A DNA stretch of 5,386 nt from JANMZR01 sp031383555. Its GTDB lineage: Bacteria; Bacteroidota; Bacteroidia; Cytophagales; Spirosomataceae. The DNA is taken from positions 1 to 5,386 of the forward strand of contig JANMZR010000374.1 in assembly GCA_031383555.1 (NCBI GenBank), written 5' to 3'. The number at the start of each line of letters is the position of its first letter. Within the stretch, counting starts at the first letter, position 1. Shown piece after piece: positions 1 to 5,386 of the stretch. The position numbers and the translations under genes are program-made. Below the pieces are notes generated by a model. It saw only the letters and a list, made by a program, of their open reading frames with translations. It did not search any database and was not told the origin of the DNA.

Positions 1-428
1 ACATCATTACCATCAGGAAAAGTGGCAGGATGCAAGTTTGAAACATAATCAAAATTATTTTCAAAAAAATAATGAAAAACTTGGTTAATTATTTGTGGGT
101 CAATCAATGGGCAGTCTGAGGGAATTTTCACAATATAATCTGCCTCAAACATTTCAGCTGCTTGATAATGACGGTCCAATAAGTTAAGTAAACTGCCTCT
201 GAAACAAGGTATTACCATGTGATTGGCCTCTTTTTCTATAGCATCATCGGCCTGTTCGGTTGAAGTTGCAATTATAATTTCAGAATTATAAGCTATCATT
301 CTTAACCGTTCAACCATTCTAAAAAGCAAAGTTTCACCCAATATTGGCAACAATACCTTACCTGGTAGCCTATTAGATGCCATCCTAGCCTGTACAACAA
401 TAAGTATTTTTTTATTGGACTTCAGCAT
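1..428 (-). CDS. spsF: SpsF-type cytidylyltransferase / polysaccharide biosynthesis protein, C-terminus cut by window edge
   Basis: Reading leftward from the ATG at 428-426 gives 142 uninterrupted residues that run off the left edge. The start is MLKSNKKILIVVQARMASNR followed by LPGK at residues 21-24. This is the nucleotide-binding signature of the SpsF/NeuA-like CTP_transf_3 family, usually written QARM-x-S-x-RLPGK. Further family marks are a STEQADDAI stretch, LLDRHYQAA, SDCPLIDP at 104-111, and DYVSN followed by FPDG just before the edge. Family members are about 240-250 residues, so a bit over half is present. These cytosolic enzymes are thought to activate a sugar acid or related group with CTP for surface glycans; the exact substrate cannot be told here. 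The gene starts inside the end of the upstream glycosyltransferase-like gene (17-base overlap), so the two are almost certainly co-transcribed and translationally coupled. Confidence in the family is high, in the substrate low. Confidence 0.9.
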   Translation of the reverse strand, partial: MLKSNKKILIVVQARMASNRLPGKVLLPILGETLLFRMVERLRMIAYNSEIIIATSTEQADDAIEKEANHMVIPCFRGSLLNLLDRHYQAAEMFEADYIVKIPSDCPLIDPQIINQVFHYFFENNFDYVSNLHPATFPDGND

Positions 429-1446
429 TTTCAATTACTAAAGGTTGATAGCTATAATTTGCAATAAAGTCGCTTTTATTGCCAGAATATTCGATAAAAT
501 CTTGACATATTTTAGCAATGTTTTCGGCTGAAGAACCATTATTTTGAATGGGAGTTAATTGCTTTAATTCATCTATATTAAAATAGGAATAGCACTCCTT
601 TCCAAGACTTAATCCTACATAAACAACCGTTGAATATTGGGTAATTAATACATCACTATTCGCAATAAAATGATTGGTATTTCCATTTTGAAAAATTAAA
701 GTGCCATTTGGGGTATTCTCTAAAATCTCATTATAAGCACGATCATATATTTCATTGGGGTGAAGTTTGAATATCATGGGCTTACCTGCTGCTTTTTCGA
801 CACATTTCTTAATAAAACTGATACGGTTATCGGGGCGAAGGCACTCTCTATTATCAGAAGTAGCGACTAAAACATAGTTTTTATAGGGCAAATCATTATC
901 CAAAAATTGTGCAACATTATCAAAGTTTGGGATTCCAGTGGGTATTAATTTATAAAGTTTTGCTCCCTTTCTATGCAAGTAATTTTTATACCCTTCTGAT
1001 GCACAACAATATACATCTGCAATATTAGATAATCCATTGAGTGATGTGCCTACACTTAGATACCGAGGCAAACCCAGAGATTTTATAATTCTACTTAATA
1101 TTGTATATTCATCAATCATGCCCTCCTGAACCCAAATCGTTTTGATGGCTTGGAGTTTTTTGGGTACAATTATATCGGTGCATAAAACAGCTAAATCGTA
1201 TTTGTTTTTCCTCGCTTTATAGTCAATTTGCAAGTTATTTTCCACCAGGAATTTTTCTGAATTTGCCCTAAACTGCCCACCCAAAATAGAGAAATCGGCC
1301 CAGCCATTTTTTACTACCCAATTCACTAAATTGGATTCAGCATAAAATTGACTAAACCAACAATCGTATTGTGGTAGTGCTTTTGCAATTTGTTGCATTT
1401 GCAAAGTTTGGTTTTGGGAGCCTACTATGAATAGGATTTTTCGCAT
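412..1446 (-). CDS. Predicted GT-B-fold glycosyltransferase or polymer transferase (CDP-glycerol glycerophosphotransferase / capsule type)
   Basis: A 344-residue cytosolic protein with no signal peptide or membrane segment. It opens with a Rossmann-like strand-turn (RKILFIVGSQNQTLQMQQIA), as in GT-B enzymes and UDP-GlcNAc 2-epimerase relatives. The second half carries IPTGIPNFD at 168-176, FKLHPNE at 226-232, and ANSDVLITQYSTVVYVGLSLGKE at 262-284. The KLHP motif followed by a 'D-x-x-I-T-x-x-S-T' loop and a small-residue helix is the pattern of the nucleotide-binding C-terminal half in CDP-glycerol glycerophosphotransferase-like and capsule-synthesis transferases. The fold assignment comes from these motifs; donor and acceptor are unknown. 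The start at 1446 is the only good Met before the Rossmann strand. It is preceded by AT-rich sequence with no Shine-Dalgarno. It is the first gene of the operon, and its last codons overlap the start of the SpsF-type gene, which suggests both act on the same surface glycan. A non-hydrolysing epimerase-like role is the main alternative. Confidence 0.85.
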   Translation of the reverse strand: MRKILFIVGSQNQTLQMQQIAKALPQYDCWFSQFYAESNLVNWVVKNGWADFSILGGQFRANSEKFLVENNLQIDYKARKNKYDLAVLCTDIIVPKKLQAIKTIWVQEGMIDEYTILSRIIKSLGLPRYLSVGTSLNGLSNIADVYCCASEGYKNYLHRKGAKLYKLIPTGIPNFDNVAQFLDNDLPYKNYVLVATSDNRECLRPDNRISFIKKCVEKAAGKPMIFKLHPNEIYDRAYNEILENTPNGTLIFQNGNTNHFIANSDVLITQYSTVVYVGLSLGKECYSYFNIDELKQLTPIQNNGSSAENIAKICQDFIEYSGNKSDFIANYSYQPLVIENAEVQ

Positions 1447-1717
1447 AAAATAAATACTCTGTTATTTAATTAGGCGAAAATAAGTACAGATAATAAATAG
1501 ATATTACTCGAAAATGAGAAATAATAAAAAATTAATATCTTGTTAATATGATATTTTTTTTGCTGAATTGTATATAAATGAACAAATTATATTTTGATGA
1601 TACAATAAACCTTAAAACTGATTTGAGACTACTATTTTAGCTTTAAAAAGCATAATAAATCACAATTATTTTATAAACTTAAAAAAAATAAAATGGTAAT
1701 AATTTATTAACAATTAA

Positions 1718-1772
1718 TTGAAATTAATTTCAAAAGGAAAAATTTGTGGTGTATTACTTATACCTTTTGAAA
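1718..1772. repeat. Overlapping palindrome and 10-base inverted repeat
   Basis: TTGAAATTAATTTCAA at 1718-1733 is a perfect 16-base palindrome. Overlapping it, TTTCAAAAGG (1728-1737) is repeated inverted as CCTTTTGAAA (1763-1772), with a 25-base spacer. Neither arm is followed by a T-run on either strand, so this is not a standard terminator. In DNA this AT-rich, palindromes of this size are expected about once per few kilobases by chance. A regulatory role is possible but unproven. Confidence 0.3.
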
Positions 1773-1775
1773 GTC

Positions 1776-1931
1776 TTATATTTTCAAAAAAGATGTCTTG
1801 AAAAATACTTTTCTGTAGACGATTTTGGTAAATTTTTTTTCAGCAAAAAGAGCGGATAACTTATCATAGCGTAGCCGGGGAGGCTTCACAGAAAATAATT
1901 CAAAGGCTTCATACTTCCTATAGAACTGATT
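1776..1931 (-). other. Possible gene relic or small repeat: open frame without a start codon, in a GC-richer island
   Basis: On the minus strand, 51 codons lie open between a stop at 1934-1932 and a TAA at 1778-1776, with no ATG. The reading includes YRKYEAFELFSVKPPRLRYD followed by KLSALFAEKKFTKIV. It looks protein-like in composition, and its GC-richer part (1851-1931) contrasts sharply with the 14-20% G+C spacer beside it. The plus strand is also open over much of the same stretch, reading HSVAGEASQKIIQRLHTS, so coding direction cannot be decided. An 8-base direct repeat, AGGCTTCA, occurs at 1881-1888 and 1904-1911. It could be the tail of a decayed gene, a dispersed repeat, a structured RNA, or chance. 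I do not recognise a family. Confidence 0.25.
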
Positions 1932-1960
1932 TTATAACGCCCACAAGAAAACCACATAAT

Positions 1961-2003
1961 ACTTTTTTTATAAAGGGTTGAAAAAATCCCCTTTCAAAAA
2001 AGT
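1961..2003. other. Imperfect hairpin over the end of the peptidase gene
   Basis: ACTTTTTT (1961-1968) pairs with AAAAAAGT (1996-2003). Inside it, AAAGGG (1972-1977) pairs with CCCTTT (1989-1994), interrupted by a few unpaired bases. The structure spans the peptidase stop codon (1970-1968). An A-run and a T-run flank the GC core, but they pair with each other, and no free T-run follows on the minus strand. It could contribute to ending or protecting the peptidase transcript, but it is not a textbook terminator. Confidence 0.25.
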
Positions 2004-3611
2004 AGGCCTTTGTTTTGTTTGGGCGATTATATAACTCACCAAAAAATTTAATTGTGAAAACTTTCTACCTGCCGACCATACAAAACTATCATTAACTTCA
2101 TCGGAAGGTTTGTGGTAATGATTTTCTCTGAAAACCTTCACTTTTTCAGCCAAATTCAATGCCGGGTTACTGTATTTGTATCCGTATTTAATATGAATAG
2201 CTGGCACACCACTTTTAATGAAATTATATTGATCACTCCTTACAAAGCGCCCTTCAGCTGGATCAGGATCAGGTTCAACCCTCAAATTGATTAAGCCAGC
2301 AGCCTGTTCAACTGTTTTTTGCATGCTGCTATGCTCTGCTCCAAGTGGTGCTGCCGACTCAAAAGGAGCAATTATTGTTGGCATATCAGTGTTTACATCC
2401 GCCACAATTGAATTTTTAGCCACCGTTGGATTATTCATAAAATAGGCTGAACCCAAAAGGCCCATTTCTTCGGCCGTTACAAATACAAAAAGGATTGATC
2501 GCTTAGGCTTAACTTTTAGGCTGCCATACATTCTGGCAATTTCTAGCGAGCAGGCTATACCAGAAGCATTGTCGTGGGCACCATTATTTATGGAATCACC
2601 GTTTACGGGTTTTGAAATACCGATATGATCTAAATGGCCTGAATGTATGATATATTCATTTTTCAATTTTCTGTCAGACCCATCTATTTTACCAATAATA
2701 TTGTAACTTATTATGTCAGAAAAGGTATTTTCAATAGTTCCAGATATTGTACTCTTCATAGGCATGCTTACATATTTGCCTTGCTCTAAATCTTGCCAAA
2801 CTTTATTAAAATCATTGGTTTCATAGTTCATCAATTCTTTTAAAGCTGGCACAGAAATTCGGCCCATAAACTGAATTTTCCCGCCAATCATATAAGATGA
2901 GCCTTGTCGCTCTCCAGCCTCATTTACCGATGCTTCAAGCCCTTCATTTAGTATAGAAGTTGCAGCAATTCTAAATTGGGCTTGACTTTGAGCATAATTG
3001 CAAATTAAAACCCCAATTGCTCCATTTTTAGCTGCAAAGTCCTGATAAGTAGAATAATAGGTCAGATGCCTTTTCACATTTTCAGAGACATTATCTGGTG
3101 ACTTTCGCATAATCACAACAATTTTCCCTTTTACGTCAATACCTTTATAATCATTCAAACTCAATTGAGGGGAGTCAAACCCTGCTCCTATAAATATCAT
3201 AGGAGCATCTAGTTTTATAGCTTTTCTTTCAGGATGTGGAAAAATAATTAAGTCTTCCCCATTAGTAAGTTTCTTAGATTTTCCATTGCTATAATTTAAA
3301 GTAATTTCAGAGTTTTTGTCTATTACTTTTGATAGTCTTAATATTACTTTTTGAAGATAGCCATTATTTTCACCAGCAGGTAATAAGCCAAAATTTTTAA
3401 AGTGCTTAACTACATAATCAACTGCCATTTGATAGCCTGGTGTTCCTGGTTTTCTGCCCAACAACTTATCATCAGCCAAATAAGTTACATGCTCTTTAAT
3501 TTTATTGGAATCGATTGATTCAATATGTTTTAAGATGGTTTTTGGTACTTTATATTGGGCTACTAAATTGGCGGAATTTAATAATAATGAAATAATAAAA
3601 ATTTTATGCAT
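1968..3611 (-). CDS. Secreted M28-family zinc metallopeptidase with PA-type insert
   Basis: A 547-residue exported aminopeptidase-type protein. Residues 1-18 form a short signal peptide (MHKIFIISLLLNSANLVA), probably cut before Q19, with no lipobox and no obvious C-terminal sorting domain. Residues roughly 135-260 look like a protease-associated (PA) insert, with DYKGIDVKGKIVVI at 154-167 and FAAKNGAIGVLI at 192-203. The catalytic domain follows at about 300-530. It carries every M28 co-catalytic zinc residue by motif: H326 and D328 in SGHLDH, D347 in GAHDNASG, the base E381 and ligand E382 in TAEEMGLLGS, D409 in VNTDM, and H500 in YHKPSDEV. It should remove N-terminal residues from peptides in the periplasm or outside the cell; specificity cannot be read from the sequence. 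It stands alone: 521 bases to the next gene downstream, and divergent from the oxidase gene. The ATG at 3611 is fixed by the signal peptide. There is no Shine-Dalgarno. Confidence 0.95.
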   Translation of the reverse strand: MHKIFIISLLLNSANLVAQYKVPKTILKHIESIDSNKIKEHVTYLADDKLLGRKPGTPGYQMAVDYVVKHFKNFGLLPAGENNGYLQKVILRLSKVIDKNSEITLNYSNGKSKKLTNGEDLIIFPHPERKAIKLDAPMIFIGAGFDSPQLSLNDYKGIDVKGKIVVIMRKSPDNVSENVKRHLTYYSTYQDFAAKNGAIGVLICNYAQSQAQFRIAATSILNEGLEASVNEAGERQGSSYMIGGKIQFMGRISVPALKELMNYETNDFNKVWQDLEQGKYVSMPMKSTISGTIENTFSDIISYNIIGKIDGSDRKLKNEYIIHSGHLDHIGISKPVNGDSINNGAHDNASGIACSLEIARMYGSLKVKPKRSILFVFVTAEEMGLLGSAYFMNNPTVAKNSIVADVNTDMPTIIAPFESAAPLGAEHSSMQKTVEQAAGLINLRVEPDPDPAEGRFVRSDQYNFIKSGVPAIHIKYGYKYSNPALNLAEKVKVFRENHYHKPSDEVNDSFVWSAGRKFSQLNFLVSYIIAQTKQRPTFLKGDFFNPL

Positions 3612-3631
3612 TTGATATGGATTTAAATAGA

Positions 3632-3664
3632 AAAGGAATTTTCCTCTTTATTATGAAAGGAATT
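3632..3664. repeat. Direct repeat AAAGGAATT, two copies, upstream of the peptidase start
   Basis: AAAGGAATT occurs at 3632-3640 and again at 3656-3664. The first copy is also part of an AGGAATTTTCCT dyad (3634-3645). Both lie 20-55 bases before the peptidase ATG on the minus strand, in its probable leader. This could be a binding site or a chance repeat in AT-rich DNA. Confidence 0.2.
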
Positions 3665-3705
3665 AATTAAAATATATTGCAGAATTTAATGAGCTCTGAT
3701 GTATG

Positions 3706-3738
3706 AATAGGTTTTTTCACCTATTTCCTACAAAAATA
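3706..3738 (-). promoter_or_regulatory. Candidate peptidase promoter -7 element with adjacent dyad
   Basis: The complement of 3731-3738 reads TATTTTTG, an exact fit to the Bacteroidota -7 consensus TAnnTTTG, pointing toward the peptidase. A -33 TTTG at the usual distance is lacking; the nearest TTG is only 14 bases away. Just downstream, around the expected transcription start, a perfect 7-base inverted repeat AATAGGT (3706-3712) / ACCTATT (3719-3725) with a 6-base loop could be an operator or a 5'-end hairpin. This would give a leader of roughly 110 bases. Confidence 0.3.
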
Positions 3739-3790
3739 ATAAAAAAGTTAGCCAATTCATTGTGAAGATCGATATCGGCGAATTAAATGT

Positions 3791-3821
3791 TTTGAAATTC
3801 ATTATCAAAATCATAACTTTA
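3791..3821 (+). promoter_or_regulatory. Candidate Bacteroidota-type promoter for the alditol oxidase gene
   Basis: TTTG at 3791-3794 and TAACTTTA at 3814-3821 are separated by 19 bases. This matches the -33 TTTG / -7 TAnnTTTG layout of the primary sigma factor in Bacteroidota, with one mismatch in the last base of the -7 box. Transcription would start near 3827, leaving about 20 bases of leader before the ATG at 3847. No Shine-Dalgarno is present, as is usual for the phylum. Confidence 0.45.
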
Positions 3822-3846
3822 ATAATAAAATAAAACATCCCTATCG

Positions 3847-3921
3847 ATGCAAAAAAGAAAATTTCTTAAGCTTTCAACGGCCCTATTGGCCGTTCCTTTA
3901 ATACCTAAATTAATAAGCTGT
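3847..3921 (+). other. Tat-like lipoprotein leader of the oxidase (residues 1-25)
   Basis: Q2-K3-R4-K5-F6-L7-K8 fits the Tat consensus S-R-R-x-F-L-K with lysine in place of the first arginine, a tolerated variant. A hydrophobic core (about 9-20) and L22-I23-S24-C25 follow, matching the lipobox, with C25 as the lipidated residue. Residues after the cysteine (VERKK) lack the acidic run linked to surface export in Bacteroidota. A periplasm-facing membrane anchor is therefore the more likely location. Confidence 0.6.
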
Positions 3922-5208
3922 GTTGAACGGAAAAAAATTATTAATTGGGCAGGAAATATAGCCTACAGCACTGATAATATTATTAATCCAAGGTCTGTTG
4001 CTAACCTGCAAGAAAATGTAAAAAATAATAAAAAACTTCGCACATTAGGCACAAAACACTGCTTCAATACCATTGCAGATAGCAATGAATGTTTTATTGG
4101 CACCATGTTTTTGAATAATATGCTTACCATAGATTACAAATTGTTGGAAATAAAAACCCAAGCGGGTGTAAAATATGGCGAATTAGCACCCTTTTTACAA
4201 AAAAATGGATATGCCCTTCACAATTTAGCATCGCTCCCTCATATTTCAATTGGGGGAGCTTGCGCTACTGCCACACATGGTTCGGGTGTAAAAAACGGTA
4301 ATCTGGCTACAGCAGTGAAAGCTTTAGAAATTGTAAATGCTAAAGGAGAAATTGTTGAATTGACAAAAGAAAAAGACGGTGAACGATTTAATGCAGCAGT
4401 CGTTTCATTAGGTATGCTGGGGCCTGTTGCAACCATTACCTTAGCCATTGAGCCAACCTATGAAATTAAGCAAGATGTGTATCAAAACATGCCAATGGAG
4501 AGCCTTGATAAACATTTTGATGAAATAATGTCGGCCGGATATAGTGTTAGTTTATTTACCGATTGGCAAAATAAAAATATAAATGAAGTATGGATAAAAA
4601 GTAAAGTAAAGGAAGTTTTGGGTGAAAAACCGGAGAAAGGTTTCAATGCAAAACCGGAATATTTTGGTGGAAAACTGGCCACTAAAAACCTCCACCCTAT
4701 TGCCGAATTGGGTGCTGAAAACTGTACAGAGCAAATGGGCATAGAGGGTGCTTGGCATGATAGGTTACCACATTTTAAGATGGGTTTCACTCCAAGTAGC
4801 GGCAAGGAGTTACAGTCGGAATTTTTTGTAGATCGTAAAAATGCAGTAGCCGCCATAAAAGCCGTAGAAAAACTTTCGTCAAAAATTGGCCCACTATTGA
4901 TGATCACTGAAATACGAACTATTGCTGCCGATGATTTATGGATGAGCACAGCATATAAGCGTGATTCTGTGGCTATTCATTTTACTTGGAAGCAAGAAAA
5001 TGAGGCAGTTATGAAGCTTTTGCCAGAGGTTGAGGCTGCTCTTGAGCCCTTTGACTATCGCCCTCATTGGGGTAAAATATTCACAATTGACCCAAAAAAA
5101 TTACAAAAAAGATATGAAAAATTAGACGAATTTAAAGCTTTGGTGGCCGAATTCGACCCTGAAGGAAAGTTTAGAAATGAATTTGTGGATAAGAATTTGT
5201 ATAGCTAG
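3847..5208 (+). CDS. aldO: Alditol oxidase-type FAD-dependent oxidoreductase, predicted Tat-exported lipoprotein
   Basis: A 453-residue flavoprotein of the vanillyl-alcohol-oxidase fold. The FAD-binding domain (about 45-200) is followed by an ALO-type substrate domain (about 225-450). It matches, by memory of the Streptomyces coelicolor alditol oxidase AldO, almost throughout: WAGNIAY at 34-40, LASLPHISIGG at 127-137, ATHGSGVKNG at 142-151, SVSLFTDW at 233-240, NCTEQ at 292-296, FTPSSGKELQSE at 314-325. H71 corresponds to the AldO histidine that binds FAD covalently. The AldO active-site set is intact as S129, E355, R357, T380 and K410. The expected reaction is alditol (xylitol, sorbitol) plus O2 to aldose plus H2O2; a sugar lactone is the alternative substrate. 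About 25 extra N-terminal residues form an export leader: a Tat-like K3-R4-K5-F6-L7-K8 motif, a hydrophobic stretch, then a lipobox LISC ending at C25. It is transcribed alone, divergent from the peptidase gene. Confidence 0.92.
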   Translation: MQKRKFLKLSTALLAVPLIPKLISCVERKKIINWAGNIAYSTDNIINPRSVANLQENVKNNKKLRTLGTKHCFNTIADSNECFIGTMFLNNMLTIDYKLLEIKTQAGVKYGELAPFLQKNGYALHNLASLPHISIGGACATATHGSGVKNGNLATAVKALEIVNAKGEIVELTKEKDGERFNAAVVSLGMLGPVATITLAIEPTYEIKQDVYQNMPMESLDKHFDEIMSAGYSVSLFTDWQNKNINEVWIKSKVKEVLGEKPEKGFNAKPEYFGGKLATKNLHPIAELGAENCTEQMGIEGAWHDRLPHFKMGFTPSSGKELQSEFFVDRKNAVAAIKAVEKLSSKIGPLLMITEIRTIAADDLWMSTAYKRDSVAIHFTWKQENEAVMKLLPEVEAALEPFDYRPHWGKIFTIDPKKLQKRYEKLDEFKALVAEFDPEGKFRNEFVDKNLYS

Positions 5209-5239
5209 ACATTTTGGCATATGTGCTTATATCTACTTT

Positions 5240-5386
5240 TTATGTAATTTTCATTTTGCAAGTAATATTGTCCAAATATGCTCTTTCTTGTTCGTAAGTA
5301 ATAGTCATAATTTTAAGAATAATTTATCTCGAATTTCACGTATAATCTTATTTGCATCAAATTTATTTTCGGTTATTTTATTCGAC
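5240..5386 (-). pseudogene. Frameshifted small gene, antitoxin-like, N-terminus beyond the right edge
   Basis: Minus-strand reading from the edge gives SNKITENKFDANKIIREIRD followed by KLFLKL and a stop (TGA at 5307-5305). The ATG of the next open stretch overlaps that stop (5308-5306) and reads MTITYEQERAYLDN to a TAA at 5242-5240. The two pieces join perfectly if one A is added to the four-A run (complement of 5311-5314), giving ...DKLFLKIMTITYEQERAYLD.... The joined product, over 48 residues, resembles a type of short bacterial protein with a '(F)DA...REIRDK...MTyEqE..YL' pattern, often found near toxin genes; that family link is from memory. It runs convergent to the oxidase gene, with 31 bases between, so no partner gene can follow it. 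A sequencing error in the A-run, a true mutation, or recoding are all possible. Confidence 0.55.

Larger units (their letters stand above)
1447..1967. other. 521-base intergenic region, extremely AT-rich with one GC-richer island
   Basis: No gene-length open frame is present on either strand. By direct count, G+C is 19, 20 and 14 per 100 bases in 1451-1550, 1551-1650 and 1651-1750, and then 40 per 100 in 1851-1950. It must hold the promoter of the polysaccharide operon (starting at 1446) and the end of the peptidase transcript. The closest -7-like element on the minus strand is TATTTTCG (complement of 1475-1482), one base off TAnnTTTG and without a matching -33, so I do not call it. Small inverted repeats lie at 1718-1733 and 1728-1772. 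The GC-richer part is listed separately. Confidence 0.7.

Noticed and set aside
1475..1482. TATTTTCG as the polysaccharide operon promoter
   Set aside because: One mismatch in the key TTTG and no -33 element at proper spacing.
1447..1775. Very short minus-strand frames (for example a 13-codon ATG frame near 1650)
   Set aside because: Too short and of a composition expected by chance in about 18% G+C DNA.
2112..2294. 60-codon plus-strand open frame
   Set aside because: Lies wholly inside the M28 peptidase gene on the opposite strand, with no protein-family features.
4239..4448. 69-codon minus-strand open frame
   Set aside because: Antisense to the FAD-binding domain of the oxidase; a shadow of well-conserved coding sequence.
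4482..4949. 155-codon and nested 68-codon (4552-4758) minus-strand open frames
   Set aside because: Antisense to the oxidase substrate domain, whose own frame matches AldO throughout. No independent motif is seen.
5209..5239. Terminator between the convergent oxidase and the small gene
   Set aside because: Only a weak GCATATGTGC near-palindrome is present, with no stable stem followed by a T-run.
1..5386. CRISPR array, tRNA/rRNA, complete insertion sequence, or multi-gene defence system
   Set aside because: No regularly spaced repeats, no cloverleaf or rRNA-like stretch, no transposase or effector genes. All long frames are explained by the four genes listed.

Overview
The window looks like a chromosomal segment of a Bacteroidota bacterium (Flavobacteria or Cytophagia type). 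The DNA is AT-rich, with intergenic stretches down to about 14-20% G+C by direct count. No gene start has a clear Shine-Dalgarno sequence. The best promoter candidate fits the -33 TTTG / -7 TAnnTTTG pattern of that phylum, and the exported proteins are of types common there. This assignment is an inference from style, not from a marker gene.

Layout, left to right. (1) Positions 1-1446, minus strand: the first two genes of a surface-polysaccharide operon that runs off the left edge. They are a GT-B-like glycosyltransferase or polymer transferase, then the N-terminal 142 residues of an SpsF-type cytidylyltransferase, with a 17-base overlap. (2) Positions 1447-1967: a 521-base gap, very AT-rich, except for an island of about 40% G+C next to the peptidase gene that may be a decayed gene or small repeat. 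(3) Positions 1968-3611, minus strand: a secreted M28-family zinc metallopeptidase with a PA-type insert and all metal and catalytic residues present. (4) Positions 3612-3846: a divergent intergenic region with candidate promoters and small repeats. (5) Positions 3847-5208, plus strand: an alditol-oxidase-type flavoprotein with the covalent-FAD histidine and the full AldO active-site set, preceded by a Tat-like leader ending in a lipobox. (6) Positions 5240-5386, minus strand: a short gene running in from the right edge, apparently broken by one missing base in an A-run. It resembles small antitoxin-like proteins.

The genes do not form one system. The left pair belongs to glycan biosynthesis in the cytoplasm. 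The peptidase and the oxidase are independent, divergently transcribed exported enzymes, for peptide turnover and polyol oxidation. I found no CRISPR array, RNA gene, complete mobile element or clear defence system. The most useful second looks are the frameshifted small gene at the right edge, the Tat/lipoprotein leader on the oxidase, and the GC island downstream of the peptidase.
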